A stretch of 22,028 bases of DNA from Pseudomonadota bacterium (GTDB lineage Bacteria > Pseudomonadota > Gammaproteobacteria > Burkholderiales > Gallionellaceae). Positions within the stretch are counted from its first letter, which is position 1, and the number at the start of each line of letters is the position of its first letter. Position numbers and translations under genes: made by a program. A model generated the notes under the pieces. It had not been told where the DNA came from, searched no databases, and saw only the letters and a list, made by a program, of their open reading frames with translations. The stretch spans positions 1-22,028 of the forward strand of contig JAJXTL010000040.1 in assembly GCA_021783855.1 (NCBI GenBank). Reading direction: 5' to 3'. Of this stretch, positions 1 through 8,599 are shown piece by piece.

Positions 1-57
1 AGTCTTACCGTGATCGACGTGGGCGATAATGGCGATATTGCGAAGTTGGCGTGACAT
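1..57 (-). CDS. typA: Translational GTPase TypA/BipA, 5' end only (partial)
   Basis: Only the first 19 codons are present; the gene runs off the left edge. The ATG is at 57-55 and the peptide reads MSRQLRNIAIIAHVDHGKT. This is the N-terminus and start of the G1/P-loop (AHVDHGKT) of the ribosome-associated translational GTPase TypA/BipA, which acts in stress and low-temperature ribosome function. LepA/EF4 has a similar start but typically reads FSIIAHIDHGKST, so RNIAIIAHVDHGKT favours TypA. An extended -10 promoter box lies about 35 nt upstream. Family membership is seen in the sequence; the exact identity rests on 19 residues. Confidence 0.8.
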   Translation of the reverse strand, partial: MSRQLRNIAIIAHVDHGKT

Positions 58-90
58 TGGATACAGCCTTGCTAAATGTATGGGGGGCGC

Positions 91-99
91 ATTCTACCA
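91..99 (-). promoter_or_regulatory. Probable typA promoter, extended -10 box
   Basis: Read on the minus strand, the sequence is TGG-TAGAAT followed by GCGC. TAGAAT (96-91) matches 5 of 6 bases of the sigma-70 -10 consensus and is preceded by TGn, an extended -10. Transcription would start near 84, giving a leader of about 27 nt to the typA ATG. No clear -35 box is seen, which is tolerable for an extended -10 promoter. The same TAGAATGCGC string recurs upstream of ndk. Confidence 0.5.
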
Positions 100-174
100 C
101 ATGCGGCAAAACAAATTAGTCATCCGCCCTGAACTTTAGTAATCTGCAGCGTCGCCTGTTCCCAAAATCGCGTG

Positions 175-672
175 TCAGTTCCTGACGAGTCCACCCCACA
201 TAAACTCTTTCAGGTGAGCCAGTTCGGTTGATGTCTCGCCCATATTTTCCTGCAAGCGGCTGTTTTCATGCTTCAGATAATCCAGCATAAACTTTATTTT
301 GAGATGAGTCTTGACTCGTGCAGCCACGACGGGTGCGCTGATCGGTTTATGGATGAAATCCGAGGCGCCGACAGAAAAACCCAATTCTTCATCTTCGACG
401 CTGTTTTTTGATGTAATGAAGATAATGGGCACATCATGCAGCCGCGGGTCTGCCTTGAGCAAGCGACAGGAATCGTAACCGTCAATTCCGGGCATCATGA
501 CATCGAGTAGAATCAGGTCAGGCGGCGTAGCAAATGCGAAATCCAGCGCTTCCCTGGCATCGCCAACCAGTTTCAGCGTATAGTCATCCGCCAGAATCGC
601 CTCCATGACCATCAGATTTTCCGGTGCATCATCCACCACCAATACCACAGGCTTTACTGTCGACACTTCCAT
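175..672 (-). CDS. Stand-alone receiver-domain response regulator
   Basis: The 165-residue protein is a CheY-like receiver with no DNA-binding or enzymatic output domain. The acidic pair is D14/D15, the phospho-acceptor is D57 (LLLDVMMPGIDG), the switch residue is T87 and the conserved lysine is K109 (HKP). After the receiver (about 7-125) comes a short charged helix (about 128-158) that probably forms a coiled coil. Such receiver-plus-helix proteins resemble the N-terminal halves of RpfG/PleD-type regulators. The start is supported by a GAGGAGAG ribosome-binding site about 5 nt upstream. It lies divergent from the porin/binding-protein/hybrid-kinase operon, and the HPt of that kinase is a plausible phosphodonor; this pairing is inferred from position only. 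Its partner or output is not visible. Confidence 0.85.
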   Translation of the reverse strand: MEVSTVKPVVLVVDDAPENLMVMEAILADDYTLKLVGDAREALDFAFATPPDLILLDVMMPGIDGYDSCRLLKADPRLHDVPIIFITSKNSVEDEELGFSVGASDFIHKPISAPVVAARVKTHLKIKFMLDYLKHENSRLQENMGETSTELAHLKEFMWGGLVRN

Positions 673-938
673 TCAGCTCTCCTCATATGATCAATTCGTT
701 TGAAACTCAACACCGCATCGGCATTTACTGTACTTTATCATACGCAGGCACAGAGTCCATGAGTTGATCTACAGCGCCTTATCAGATTATCAAAATTTGC
801 TTGTAACGATGATTATTCTAAGCTTGCACCCGAATAATGACAAATTCAGCAAAAATTTCCATTAAACGGTAAACTTGAAAATATGCGAAACTGGCTTGAC
901 AAATAGTGCAGTGCTTTTCAAACAGCAAGGACATTTTA

Positions 939-2114
939 ATGAACACAAGATTGATTCCCTGTGTACTTTTAGCCCTTGTCTCATGCGTTTCTGAAGCAGC
1001 CACAGATAAGGGCACTGAAGCAGCCGCAGATAAGGGCAGTAGTGATGCAAACACCGTTGAAGCAGATCCATCGATATTCAAGTTTGCCGGATTCGGTAGC
1101 TTTGGCGCATCCCATTCCAGCCAGCGTCTGGGGGATTACACATTAGACAACACCGTCCCCAAAGGGCCGGGCCGCAGCTACAACTGGGGATTTGGCAATA
1201 ACAGCCGGCTCGGCGCACAGGTGGCAGCCACCTTCACGCCCGAAGTCTCAGCCTTACTACAGGTTGTTTCAGAATATCACGCCGACAATACTTACCAACC
1301 TGCGATCGAATGGGCCAATCTGAAATATGCCTTCACACCGGATGCCTACATCCGGTTTGGGCGCATCTCCTTACCGACTTTTCTGATCTCCGACTACAGG
1401 GATATTGGCTATAGCTACCCATGGGTACATCCACCCGTTGACCTTTACAGAGAACTTTCCATCACGCACAGCGACGGCATTGATGCAATGTATCGCTTTG
1501 AAATGGGTGAACTGAGAAACTCCATCAAGGTAATTTACGGCAAAAACACCCTTGATCTCCCGACCAGCGTATCGTATTCAGAAGACATGAGGGGAATTTT
1601 CGATACACTTGAATACAATGATATATCCTTTCGGATTGGCTATCAGGAGCGCATATCTTCCTCATACAATCTCAATACAGGTATAACCGGGGCATGGATA
1701 CCCAACAGCGATTTATCCGTTGGGGTAAATTATGATCCGGGCAATTGGTTCATCATGTCCGAGTGGATACAACGCGAATCGACTAACAAAAACGGGGCCA
1801 TGTATGTCAGTTCCGGCTACCGTGTTGACAAACTTACACCTTATCTGACTTACAGCCAGAATAGTATAGCTTCCTTCATTCCGGGTTTTGCAGCTCCAAC
1901 GACTACCGCCATTCAAAATGCCCAGCGATCCCAGAGCACGATCAGCCTGGGCGTACGCTGGGATTTCAAGAAAAACACTGACTTCAAGTTGCAATATGAT
2001 CAGATACAACTCAGCGACAACTCGAATGGGTACCTCGCAAATGTGCCCGCCGGCGTTATCCTTTATGGATCCCGGTTCCATGTGATTTCGGCAGTCGTTG
2101 ATTTTCTGTTTTAG
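939..2114 (+). CDS. Outer-membrane porin-like beta-barrel protein
   Basis: The 391-residue protein has an N-terminal signal (MNTRLIPCVLLALVSC...), alternating polar/aromatic strands typical of an outer-membrane beta barrel, and the terminal sequence VVDFLF, ending in Phe as recognised by the BAM machinery. The start at 939 is preferred over an in-frame ATG at 906 because CAAGGA at 926-931 is a well-placed ribosome-binding site and the signal peptide begins there. LVSC at residues 13-16 resembles a lipobox, but cleavage after SEA (17-19) by signal peptidase I fits a porin better. The stop is 8 nt before the binding-protein gene, so they form an operon. It probably admits a small solute into the periplasm; the substrate is unknown. 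The 266 nt upstream hold no promoter that can be called with confidence. Confidence 0.75.
   Translation: MNTRLIPCVLLALVSCVSEAATDKGTEAAADKGSSDANTVEADPSIFKFAGFGSFGASHSSQRLGDYTLDNTVPKGPGRSYNWGFGNNSRLGAQVAATFTPEVSALLQVVSEYHADNTYQPAIEWANLKYAFTPDAYIRFGRISLPTFLISDYRDIGYSYPWVHPPVDLYRELSITHSDGIDAMYRFEMGELRNSIKVIYGKNTLDLPTSVSYSEDMRGIFDTLEYNDISFRIGYQERISSSYNLNTGITGAWIPNSDLSVGVNYDPGNWFIMSEWIQRESTNKNGAMYVSSGYRVDKLTPYLTYSQNSIASFIPGFAAPTTTAIQNAQRSQSTISLGVRWDFKKNTDFKLQYDQIQLSDNSNGYLANVPAGVILYGSRFHVISAVVDFLF
993..1040 (+). repeat. 24-bp in-frame tandem duplication in the porin gene
   Basis: Two adjacent 24-bp copies (993-1016 and 1017-1040) match at 22 of 24 positions. They encode EAATDKGT and EAAADKGS just after the signal peptide. 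The repeat adds a flexible spacer at the mature N-terminus and keeps the frame. It may be a slippage duplication. Confidence 0.8.
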
Positions 2115-2122
2115 GTACCAGA

Positions 2123-2551
2123 GTGAAACCGCTATTCCACAATTTTCTGCTCCTGTTGCTGACCGTATCCATACCAGCCTCACGCGCATTTGCCGATGTG
2201 GTTGTAATCGTTTCTGCCAGGAGCGCCATCACTAATCTGACCAAGGAGGAGGCTGCAAATATATTTCTGGGCAAAGTCAGCACGTTCCCGAATGGTAGCA
2301 GAGCCGTTCCTATCGATCAGACTGAGGGGACTTCAGTCAGAGATGAGTTTTACCTCAAAATAGCCAACAAAAGTTCAACTCAAGTCACGGCATACTGGGC
2401 AAAGACAATATTTACCGGTGAAGGTTTTCCGCCAAAACAACTGAGAGACAACGCGACCGTCAAACGTGCCGTCGCCAATAATCCTTACGCCATCGGATAT
2501 ATCAATAAAAACGTTGTGGACAACAGCATCCGGGTTATTCTTGAGCCTTAG
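2123..2551 (+). CDS. PstS-like periplasmic phosphate/oxyanion-binding-domain protein
   Basis: The 142-residue product starts with GTG and carries a Sec signal peptide (about 1-24, ending SRAFA, mature start at D25). The mature part looks like a short PBP_like_2/PstS-related domain. It includes ITNLTKEEAANIFLGK (37-52), a helix typical of this family, then GSRAVPIDQTEG, the AYWAKTIFTGEGFPP segment, and a C-terminal NPYAIGYI. It is far shorter than a transport PstS (about 320-350 residues), and no ABC transporter genes are nearby. A role as a ligand-presenting partner of the downstream membrane histidine kinase is therefore inferred rather than transport. It lies 8 nt after the porin stop and 6 nt before the kinase start. 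The ligand could be phosphate or another oxyanion. Confidence 0.75.
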   Translation: MKPLFHNFLLLLLTVSIPASRAFADVVVIVSARSAITNLTKEEAANIFLGKVSTFPNGSRAVPIDQTEGTSVRDEFYLKIANKSSTQVTAYWAKTIFTGEGFPPKQLRDNATVKRAVANNPYAIGYINKNVVDNSIRVILEP

Positions 2552-2557
2552 CGCAGG

Positions 2558-5284
2558 ATGATTACATATATGAAAAAGTTTTCACCCTATTCACTGACCT
2601 GGAAATTATTGCTGGTGCCCATCGTCGCCACCCTTAGTTTTGCATGTTATCTGATTTATTCTTCTTTAGTTTTGTCGGACGGCAATTTTCTTCTTAGAGA
2701 AATTCAAGATTCTGATTTTCCTATACTCGATTTAGCCAGTAAAAACTACACCAGCTCTGAGCTTGTTCTGGAAGAGCTAAACACGGCAGCAGCAACCGGT
2801 GAAATTAAATTCCTGAATATTGCAAAAAGTAATGCATCAGAAATACTGACCCGTTACGAAGCGTTGGAACAACTTGACAAACAACATAAATCTGAAATTG
2901 AAAGACTGAAGTCCGGGTTCAACGCTTTCTTTGATTTGGCATTTAATCTGGCAAAACAAATGATCAAAGGATCGGATGCACCCGGGATAGAGCAGATTTC
3001 AAAAATGCGGGCTGCGCGTGATAACTATTTATCGGCCGTGACAACTTACAGGGATTTGGCAGAAAAAAGGCTCCACGCGACAGTCAGCACAGCGATAAGA
3101 AGATCAGAACGCGCGCAGGCATGGGGTTTGGCAATCGGCACGCTGATGCTGATCATCATAGCTGCGCTGACTTTGCGGGTCACCCGTGGAGTTCTGTCTC
3201 TGGAAAAAGGCGTCGCTGAACGCAACGCGATGCTGGCCAGGGTCAACAACGAACTTGAAAACGAAATCCGCAAATTGAAAGTAGCAGAAGAAGCCAAGAG
3301 TCACGCGGAAGCTGCCAGCCAGACCAAGGATGAATTTCTCGCCAACATGAGCCATGAACTTCGCACGCCGATGAATGCAGTCATAGGTTTAAGTCATCTT
3401 TGTTTGCAGACGGAATTGTCTGGCAAACAAAGAGATTATCTGCAAAAAATTCACGGTTCTGCAACCTCCTTGCTCGGAATCCTTAATGACATTCTGGATA
3501 TATCCAAAATTGAAGCCGAAAAAATGGAAATGGATAGCACCACCTTCGACCTGGAAGACGTCATGGGCAATCTGGTCACAATAGTTGGCAATAAGACTCA
3601 GGGGAAGAATATCGAACTCCTTCTGGAAACTGCACTGAATGTCCCCTCTTTGCTGATAGGCGATCCGCTGCGATTGGGACAGGTTTTGATCAATCTGGCT
3701 GGAAACGCCGTAAAGTTCACTGAAAAGGGTGAAGTGTTGGTGCGTACTGAGTTGGAACAGGAAGCAGGAGATCAGGTTGTGCTGCGCTTCACGGTAAAAG
3801 ATACCGGAATCGGCATGTCACAAAATGAAATTGATAAGCTGTTTCAGCCATTTACCCAGGCTGACACCAGCATTACCCGAAAATTCGGTGGAACCGGCTT
3901 GGGATTGACCATCAGCAAACGCATCGTCGAAATGATGGGCGGTAAAATCAGGGTGGAAAGCGCTGTCGGTATGGGGTCAAAATTTACTTTTACCGCGCAT
4001 TTTCAAAAGGCGAAAGTTCAATATAATAATCACCAATCAGAGATTAACGAGTTGCGCGGTCTGCGTGTTCTCGCAGTTGATGATAACGAGAGCAGCCTGC
4101 AAATTATAAAAAGCTATCTTGAATCATCCGCTTTCGATGTATCCGTTGTCAGCAACAGCCAGGATGCACTTAACGCAGTCCGCCTTGCAAATGAAGAAGG
4201 ACAACCTTTTGGACTGGTCATTCTCGACTGGAAAATGCCACAGATGGATGGCCTGGAATTAGCCAGACAATTGCGGGCAATGGTAGACCTGCGCGTCAAA
4301 CCGAAGCTATTGATGATTTCGGCTTATGGCCAGAATGAAATGTCATTGCATATGGATGACCGGATTGTGGATGGCATACTGGCAAAACCATTCCAGCAAA
4401 GCAAACTTATTGATGCTATTGCCAGAATTTACAGTCGGGAGATTTATGCAACAGGAAAATTCAAGATCCCGGCTCAATTCAATCCGGAACTCGTGTCAAA
4501 AATACGCGGTGCTCACCTGCTACTGGTAGAAGATAATGAAATTAACCAGCAGGTTACACGCGAGTTACTGGAAGGTTTTGGTATTACAGCCGCGCTAGCT
4601 GAGAACGGTGAAGAAGCGATCGCACATCTGATGAAAGAACGATTCGATGGCGTACTGATGGACATGCAGATGCCGGTCATGGATGGCATAACTGCCACCC
4701 GTGAAATTCGCAAAAATTCGCAATTTGCCAAATTACCGATCATCGCTCTGACAGCTAATGTGATGGTGAATGAACAAAAAGAATTTCTGGATGCCGGAAT
4801 GAACGATCATATTGGCAAACCTGTTGATCCGGACCGGCTGGTCGCCACGCTTGCAAAATGGATACAGGTAGGTGGAATTGAAAAAATCCCTGCGCCGGCC
4901 CTGCCCCCCGCTTCAGCACCGGCCTTACTGCCCGACCTGCCAGGGATAAAAGTAGCTGAAAGCGTGCGGCGTATAGGCGGGAAAGTAACTGTTTATTACT
5001 CGTTACTCGAAAAATTCCGGATTAACAATCGGGAGGATGCCAACAAAATTCGGGAAGCATTGCTCGCAAATGACTATCCGACGGCCGAAAGACTGGCGCA
5101 TACCTTACGGGGGATTGCAGGCACTATTGGTGTTGAAACGCTGCAAAACCAGGCCGCCATGCTGGAGGCCAGCATCAAGAATGGCGCTTCCAGTGAGTTT
5201 GAGCCACAGCTTGCTCAGATCGAGCAGGTGCTTGCCACAACCATGGCCAGCATAAATCAGGCGCTGGATGCGCGACAAACTTGA
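2558..5284 (+). CDS. Tripartite hybrid sensor histidine kinase (HisKA-HATPase-REC-REC-HPt)
   Basis: A 908-residue membrane sensor kinase. A transmembrane helix at about 15-39 and a second at about 189-206 enclose a roughly 150-residue all-helical periplasmic sensor domain. A cytoplasmic coiled coil (about 215-255) leads to HisKA with phospho-acceptor H266 (MSHELRTP). HATPase_c follows, with N383 (N box), DTGIG (415-419) and GGTGLGL (444-450). Receiver 1 has D508/D509, D557, S588 and K610; receiver 2 has E658/D659, D702, T732 and K754. The C-terminal HPt has H848 (AHTLRGIAGT). All phosphorelay residues are present, as in BarA/TorS-type kinases, though two receivers are unusual. A second ATG at 2570 sits better relative to AGGA at 2555-2558 and may be the true start. 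It is translationally linked to the binding-protein gene. The final output regulator is probably elsewhere, or the receiver at 175-672. Confidence 0.93.
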   Translation: MITYMKKFSPYSLTWKLLLVPIVATLSFACYLIYSSLVLSDGNFLLREIQDSDFPILDLASKNYTSSELVLEELNTAAATGEIKFLNIAKSNASEILTRYEALEQLDKQHKSEIERLKSGFNAFFDLAFNLAKQMIKGSDAPGIEQISKMRAARDNYLSAVTTYRDLAEKRLHATVSTAIRRSERAQAWGLAIGTLMLIIIAALTLRVTRGVLSLEKGVAERNAMLARVNNELENEIRKLKVAEEAKSHAEAASQTKDEFLANMSHELRTPMNAVIGLSHLCLQTELSGKQRDYLQKIHGSATSLLGILNDILDISKIEAEKMEMDSTTFDLEDVMGNLVTIVGNKTQGKNIELLLETALNVPSLLIGDPLRLGQVLINLAGNAVKFTEKGEVLVRTELEQEAGDQVVLRFTVKDTGIGMSQNEIDKLFQPFTQADTSITRKFGGTGLGLTISKRIVEMMGGKIRVESAVGMGSKFTFTAHFQKAKVQYNNHQSEINELRGLRVLAVDDNESSLQIIKSYLESSAFDVSVVSNSQDALNAVRLANEEGQPFGLVILDWKMPQMDGLELARQLRAMVDLRVKPKLLMISAYGQNEMSLHMDDRIVDGILAKPFQQSKLIDAIARIYSREIYATGKFKIPAQFNPELVSKIRGAHLLLVEDNEINQQVTRELLEGFGITAALAENGEEAIAHLMKERFDGVLMDMQMPVMDGITATREIRKNSQFAKLPIIALTANVMVNEQKEFLDAGMNDHIGKPVDPDRLVATLAKWIQVGGIEKIPAPALPPASAPALLPDLPGIKVAESVRRIGGKVTVYYSLLEKFRINNREDANKIREALLANDYPTAERLAHTLRGIAGTIGVETLQNQAAMLEASIKNGASSEFEPQLAQIEQVLATTMASINQALDARQT

Positions 5285-5321
5285 AAGCTTCGAGCCTGTC
5301 TGGGCGAATTGCGATTGTCAG

Positions 5322-6731
5322 TTATTGCTTGCCGTACAGTTTGCGGCCGCGTATCCGTGCGCGGTGCGCGGCGCGCTGTTCGGCTTCGGTCAGCGCGCGA
5401 GGCTTCTTGCCCTCAAACGGATTCTTGCTGGAATTGAACTGAATTTTCAGCGGCGTGCCCTGCAACTTGAACACTTCTGCAAAAGCGCGTTCCAGATAGC
5501 GCATGTAACTGGCCGGAATATTGTCCAGGCCGCTGCCGTGAATCACGATCAGCGGCGGATTACTGCCGCCCTGATGGGCGTAACGCATCTTGGGCAGGAA
5601 GCGTCCGACCTTGGGCGGCGCCTGTTTATCGATGGCACCGATCAATGCACGCGTAAGCTTGGGCGTGGACAGTTTGGCCATCGCGGCGTCATAGGCTTCA
5701 TCGACTGACTTGAGCACGTTGACGATGCCGTTACCGTTCAGTGCGGAAATGTAATGGCGTTTGGCAAAACCCAGAAAATGCAGCTTGCGCTCGATGTCGC
5801 TTTTGACCATCTCGCGCTGATGATTATCCAGTCCGTCCCACTTGTTCACCGCCAATACCAGCGCGCGCCCTGCCTGCAACACGAAGTCCGCAACATGCGC
5901 ATCCTGTTCGGTGATCTGATCGCGGGCATCCACCACCAGCACCACCACATTGGCGTCCTCAATCGCCTGCATGGTCTTGATAACGGAAAATTTTTCGATG
6001 GCCTCGTCGACCTTGCCCCTGCGGCGTACGCCGGCCGTATCGATAATAGTGTACTGCTTGCCTTCTCGCTCGAAATCGATGTAGATGGAATCGCGCGTGG
6101 TGCCGGGCTGATCGAAGGCGATCACGCGCTGCTCGCCCAAAATGGCATTCACCAGTGTGGATTTCCCGACATTCGGACGCCCCACGATAGCCAGCTTGGG
6201 CGGGTGTTCATGATTAACCTCTTCCTCATCGAGCTCAACAGGGAAATTTTCCAGCGCGATCTCGACCACTTCCACGACATTGTCGCCATGTGCCGAGGAA
6301 ATCGGATACGGCTCGCCTAATCCGAGCTCGAAGAATTCGGCGGTCACACGGGCGCGCGCCATGCCTTCGGCCTTGTTGACCAGCAACAGGATCGGCTTGC
6401 CGGTCTTGCGTAATTCGGTAGCGATAATCAGATCCTGCGGGGTACAACCGGCCCGGCCATCCACCAGAAACAGCACCATGTCCGCTTCATCCACCGCCTG
6501 ACGGCTTTGTCTTGCCATCTCGACACTGATGCCGTCTTTGGCGACAGGCTCAAGCCCGCCGGTATCGACGACCAGATACGGGCGCTCGCCTACGCGGCCT
6601 CTGCCGTAATGGCGATCACGGGTCAATCCCGGCTGATCCGCCACCAACGCATCGCGGCTGCGGGTTAAGCGATTAAATAAAGTGGACTTACCCACATTCG
6701 GACGACCAACTAATACAAGTGTGGGTAACAT
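5322..6731 (-). CDS. der: Ribosome biogenesis GTPase Der (EngA)
   Basis: A 469-residue essential GTPase with two tandem G domains and a C-terminal KH-like domain, acting in 50S subunit maturation. G domain 1 has P-loop GRPNVGKST (9-17), DTGG (56-59) and NKAE (119-122); G domain 2 has GRPNVGKST (184-192), DTAG (231-234) and NKWD (296-299). The KH-like domain spans about 350-440 and is followed by a basic tail. In domain 1 the base-specificity motif ends in Glu rather than Asp, a conservative change. This is the last gene of the ndk-to-der block, 89 nt downstream of bamB with an inverted repeat in the gap. AAGG about 10 nt before the ATG is the likely ribosome-binding site. Its 3' end converges on the hybrid kinase with 37 nt between stops. 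Confidence 0.97.
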   Translation of the reverse strand: MLPTLVLVGRPNVGKSTLFNRLTRSRDALVADQPGLTRDRHYGRGRVGERPYLVVDTGGLEPVAKDGISVEMARQSRQAVDEADMVLFLVDGRAGCTPQDLIIATELRKTGKPILLLVNKAEGMARARVTAEFFELGLGEPYPISSAHGDNVVEVVEIALENFPVELDEEEVNHEHPPKLAIVGRPNVGKSTLVNAILGEQRVIAFDQPGTTRDSIYIDFEREGKQYTIIDTAGVRRRGKVDEAIEKFSVIKTMQAIEDANVVVLVVDARDQITEQDAHVADFVLQAGRALVLAVNKWDGLDNHQREMVKSDIERKLHFLGFAKRHYISALNGNGIVNVLKSVDEAYDAAMAKLSTPKLTRALIGAIDKQAPPKVGRFLPKMRYAHQGGSNPPLIVIHGSGLDNIPASYMRYLERAFAEVFKLQGTPLKIQFNSSKNPFEGKKPRALTEAEQRAAHRARIRGRKLYGKQ

Positions 6732-6750
6732 TTTGAAAACCTTAAATAGT

Positions 6751-6818
6751 GAGATGAAAGGTGAAACGTGAAAAGTGAATCAACGAAATTACGTTTCACT
6801 TTTCCCATTTCACATCTC
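6751..6818. repeat. Degenerate GTGAAA-type inverted repeat between bamB and der
   Basis: Arms 6761-6778 and 6796-6813 pair at 16 of 18 positions around a 17-nt loop, and GAGAT (6751-6755) pairs with ATCTC (6814-6818) outside a bulge. The left arm itself is built from repeated GTGAAA-like units (GTGAAACGTGAAAAGTGA). It begins 3 nt after the bamB stop and could form an RNA hairpin that protects or attenuates the mRNA between bamB and der. No T-tract follows, so it is not a classic terminator. Confidence 0.7.
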
Positions 6819-6820
6819 AA

Positions 6821-7960
6821 CTAATGAATAGACAAAGAATAAACACCGCCGCTGCGCGTCTGCACCAGCAATCCCTTATCCATTGCAACGGGTGCTACCT
6901 CAATGGCACCGCCATCGAGCTTGATGCGCGCTACAAAGTGCCCATCCGAACGGCTCAACGCATGCAGAAAACCCTCATGGTCACCGAGCACTACAAACTC
7001 ATCCTGCGCATAAGGCGCGGAAAGCTCGCGCCTCAACAGCTGTTCGTTCTTCCACACCGTGCTGCCGGTATCTTTATCCAGCGCCATCACCTCGCTCTGC
7101 GAATCGCTGAGGTAAATATTTTTTTGCAATATAAACAATGAGTTATAACTATCAATCTCACGATTCCACAGTGCGTTTCCCTGTACTGCCTCATAACAGG
7201 CCAATCGACCCTGAAAAGCGATCGCGCACACTTCATCGTCGCTCATTACAGGATTGCTGGTGATGTCGCTGATGCGCTCCAGTTCGGTATTGCCGCGGGG
7301 TTGCGACACCGTGTTTTCCCACAGCAAGGATCCGTCCGACAGTTTAATGGCGATCAATTTACCGCCGGAAAAACCGGCATACGCTATGCCGCGACGCACC
7401 GTAACCCCCGCATGACTGCGCACAATCAGCGCAGGCGTGCTGTGCTCATACATCCACAGCTGTTTTCCGTCGGCAACACTTAATCCGGTAATGCGACCAT
7501 CGCCGCTGCGCACAATCACACGGCCGTCAGCCACCTGTGGCACCCCCAGCACCTCGCTTGTAACAGTATGCTTCCAGCGTAACTTGCCATCCTCGCCGAA
7601 AGCCTGTACCTCGCCTTTATCGCTGCCTATCAGCACCAACCCTTCGCCACTGCCCACACCTGCCGAAACGACAAGTTTGGTATCAACGCGCCAAAGCTCC
7701 CGCCCCGTCGCTCGATCAAGGCGCGTGAGCTCTCCCTTGCCCGATACACCGTAAACCGCATTCTGAGTCAGCGCGGGTTGAAAGGGGTTGGCACCCGAAT
7801 CGCCGAAGCTGGCATGCCAGCGCTCGGTAAATTTGGCAGTCTCATTGAAAGCGACCAGCTGGGCAGGCTGTGGCCCCTCGGGCGTAGATCCCATCCAGCC
7901 CTTGATTGTGGAGCAGCCGCTCAAAGCCAGCGACACCACCAGAAAAATCAACACCTTCAT
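6821..7960 (-). CDS. bamB: Outer-membrane protein assembly lipoprotein BamB
   Basis: A 379-residue lipoprotein of the BAM complex, which inserts beta-barrel proteins into the outer membrane. The signal peptide ends in lipobox LSGC with lipid-acceptor C16. The mature part is a series of PQQ-type beta-propeller repeats, seen as recurring pieces such as LDRATGRELWRVDT, LSVADGKQLWMYE, IKLSDGSLLWENT, YEAVQGNALWNRE and LDKDTGSTVWKNE. The length is that of the family. Its ATG overlaps the yfgM stop by 4 nt (ATGA, 7960-7957), so the two are translationally coupled. The order yfgM-bamB-der is the conserved proteobacterial arrangement. Confidence 0.95.
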   Translation of the reverse strand: MKVLIFLVVSLALSGCSTIKGWMGSTPEGPQPAQLVAFNETAKFTERWHASFGDSGANPFQPALTQNAVYGVSGKGELTRLDRATGRELWRVDTKLVVSAGVGSGEGLVLIGSDKGEVQAFGEDGKLRWKHTVTSEVLGVPQVADGRVIVRSGDGRITGLSVADGKQLWMYEHSTPALIVRSHAGVTVRRGIAYAGFSGGKLIAIKLSDGSLLWENTVSQPRGNTELERISDITSNPVMSDDEVCAIAFQGRLACYEAVQGNALWNREIDSYNSLFILQKNIYLSDSQSEVMALDKDTGSTVWKNEQLLRRELSAPYAQDEFVVLGDHEGFLHALSRSDGHFVARIKLDGGAIEVAPVAMDKGLLVQTRSGGVYSLSIH

Positions 7961-8595
7961 TTCGACGCTCCGTATGCATCCATCTTCATCTGAACCAGAT
8001 TGCGATAAGCGTTCTTGTCATCCAGTTTGTCGTAGGCCTGCTGGTATGCGGCACGCGCTTCAACCGGTTTGCCCTGGGCTGCCAGCACATCGCCCTTGAG
8101 ATCGGCATATAAGGCATCAAATGACGTTGCATGCTTGGCATCCAGCAGCCTCAAAGCGCCGGCGTAATCCTTTTCATCCAGCAATATCGAGGCCATGCGC
8201 AGCCTGGCAACGTTCTTCAATCCTTCCTCACCGGCATGTTCAATGACCCATTGCAATTGCGACTTGGCACGCAGCGGTTCATGGCCCAGTTCATTAACCT
8301 GGGCAGCGATCAGGGCCGCACGCGGGGCATAAGGCGTGGAGGGGTATTTATCCATTACCGCAGCGGCCGCATCGTTGACCCGTTTGGCATCATTGCTCGC
8401 CAGTTGCTCGACAAATTGCTGATACAGCGTCGCCGCCTCGCTCGCCTGCTTGTTATGGTAATACTGCCAGCCGCGCCAGCCACCCATCGCGACCACCACG
8501 ACCAGTACGATGCCGAGCATCCAGGTCCCGTTGTCTTTCCACCACGTCTTGAGTGTGTCGAGTTGTTCCTGTTCCTGCAAATCCAAAACTGCCAT
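7957..8595 (-). CDS. yfgM: YfgM-type ancillary SecYEG translocon subunit (TPR-like)
   Basis: The 212-residue protein has a short cytoplasmic N-terminus, one membrane segment (about 24-44, GTWMLGIVLVVVVAMGGWRG) and a periplasmic helical TPR-like domain (about 50-210) with repeated A-x-L-x-Y/G helix pairs. E. coli YfgM is a periplasmic-facing partner of PpiD at the Sec translocon. It starts 4 nt after the hisS stop, and its ribosome-binding site AGGAG lies inside the end of hisS. Its stop overlaps the bamB start. Sequence conservation in this family is low, so the call rests on topology plus position between hisS and bamB. Confidence 0.9.
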   Translation of the reverse strand: MAVLDLQEQEQLDTLKTWWKDNGTWMLGIVLVVVVAMGGWRGWQYYHNKQASEAATLYQQFVEQLASNDAKRVNDAAAAVMDKYPSTPYAPRAALIAAQVNELGHEPLRAKSQLQWVIEHAGEEGLKNVARLRMASILLDEKDYAGALRLLDAKHATSFDALYADLKGDVLAAQGKPVEARAAYQQAYDKLDDKNAYRNLVQMKMDAYGASK

Positions 8596-8599
8596 GGCT

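Noticed and set aside
896..901. Perfect -35 hexamer TTGACA upstream of the porin
   Set aside because: No -10 box occurs at 16-18 bp, and the site would leave no room before the ribosome-binding site.
906..938. Upstream ATG at 906 as the porin start
   Set aside because: It would add 11 residues before a clear signal peptide, and it lacks a ribosome-binding site; 939 has one.
1713..2189. Minus-strand 158-codon open frame over the porin/binding-protein genes
   Set aside because: It overlaps two well-supported plus-strand genes, crosses their junction and has no recognisable protein features.
5280..5294. CTTGAA-AGC-TTCGAG palindrome at the hybrid kinase stop codon as a terminator
   Set aside because: The stem is short and includes a G-T pair, and no T-tract follows on either strand.
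6366..6377. NKAE instead of NKxD in the first G domain of Der as a defect
   Set aside because: Glu for Asp is a conservative change, both P-loops and the second NKWD are intact, and the gene is full length.
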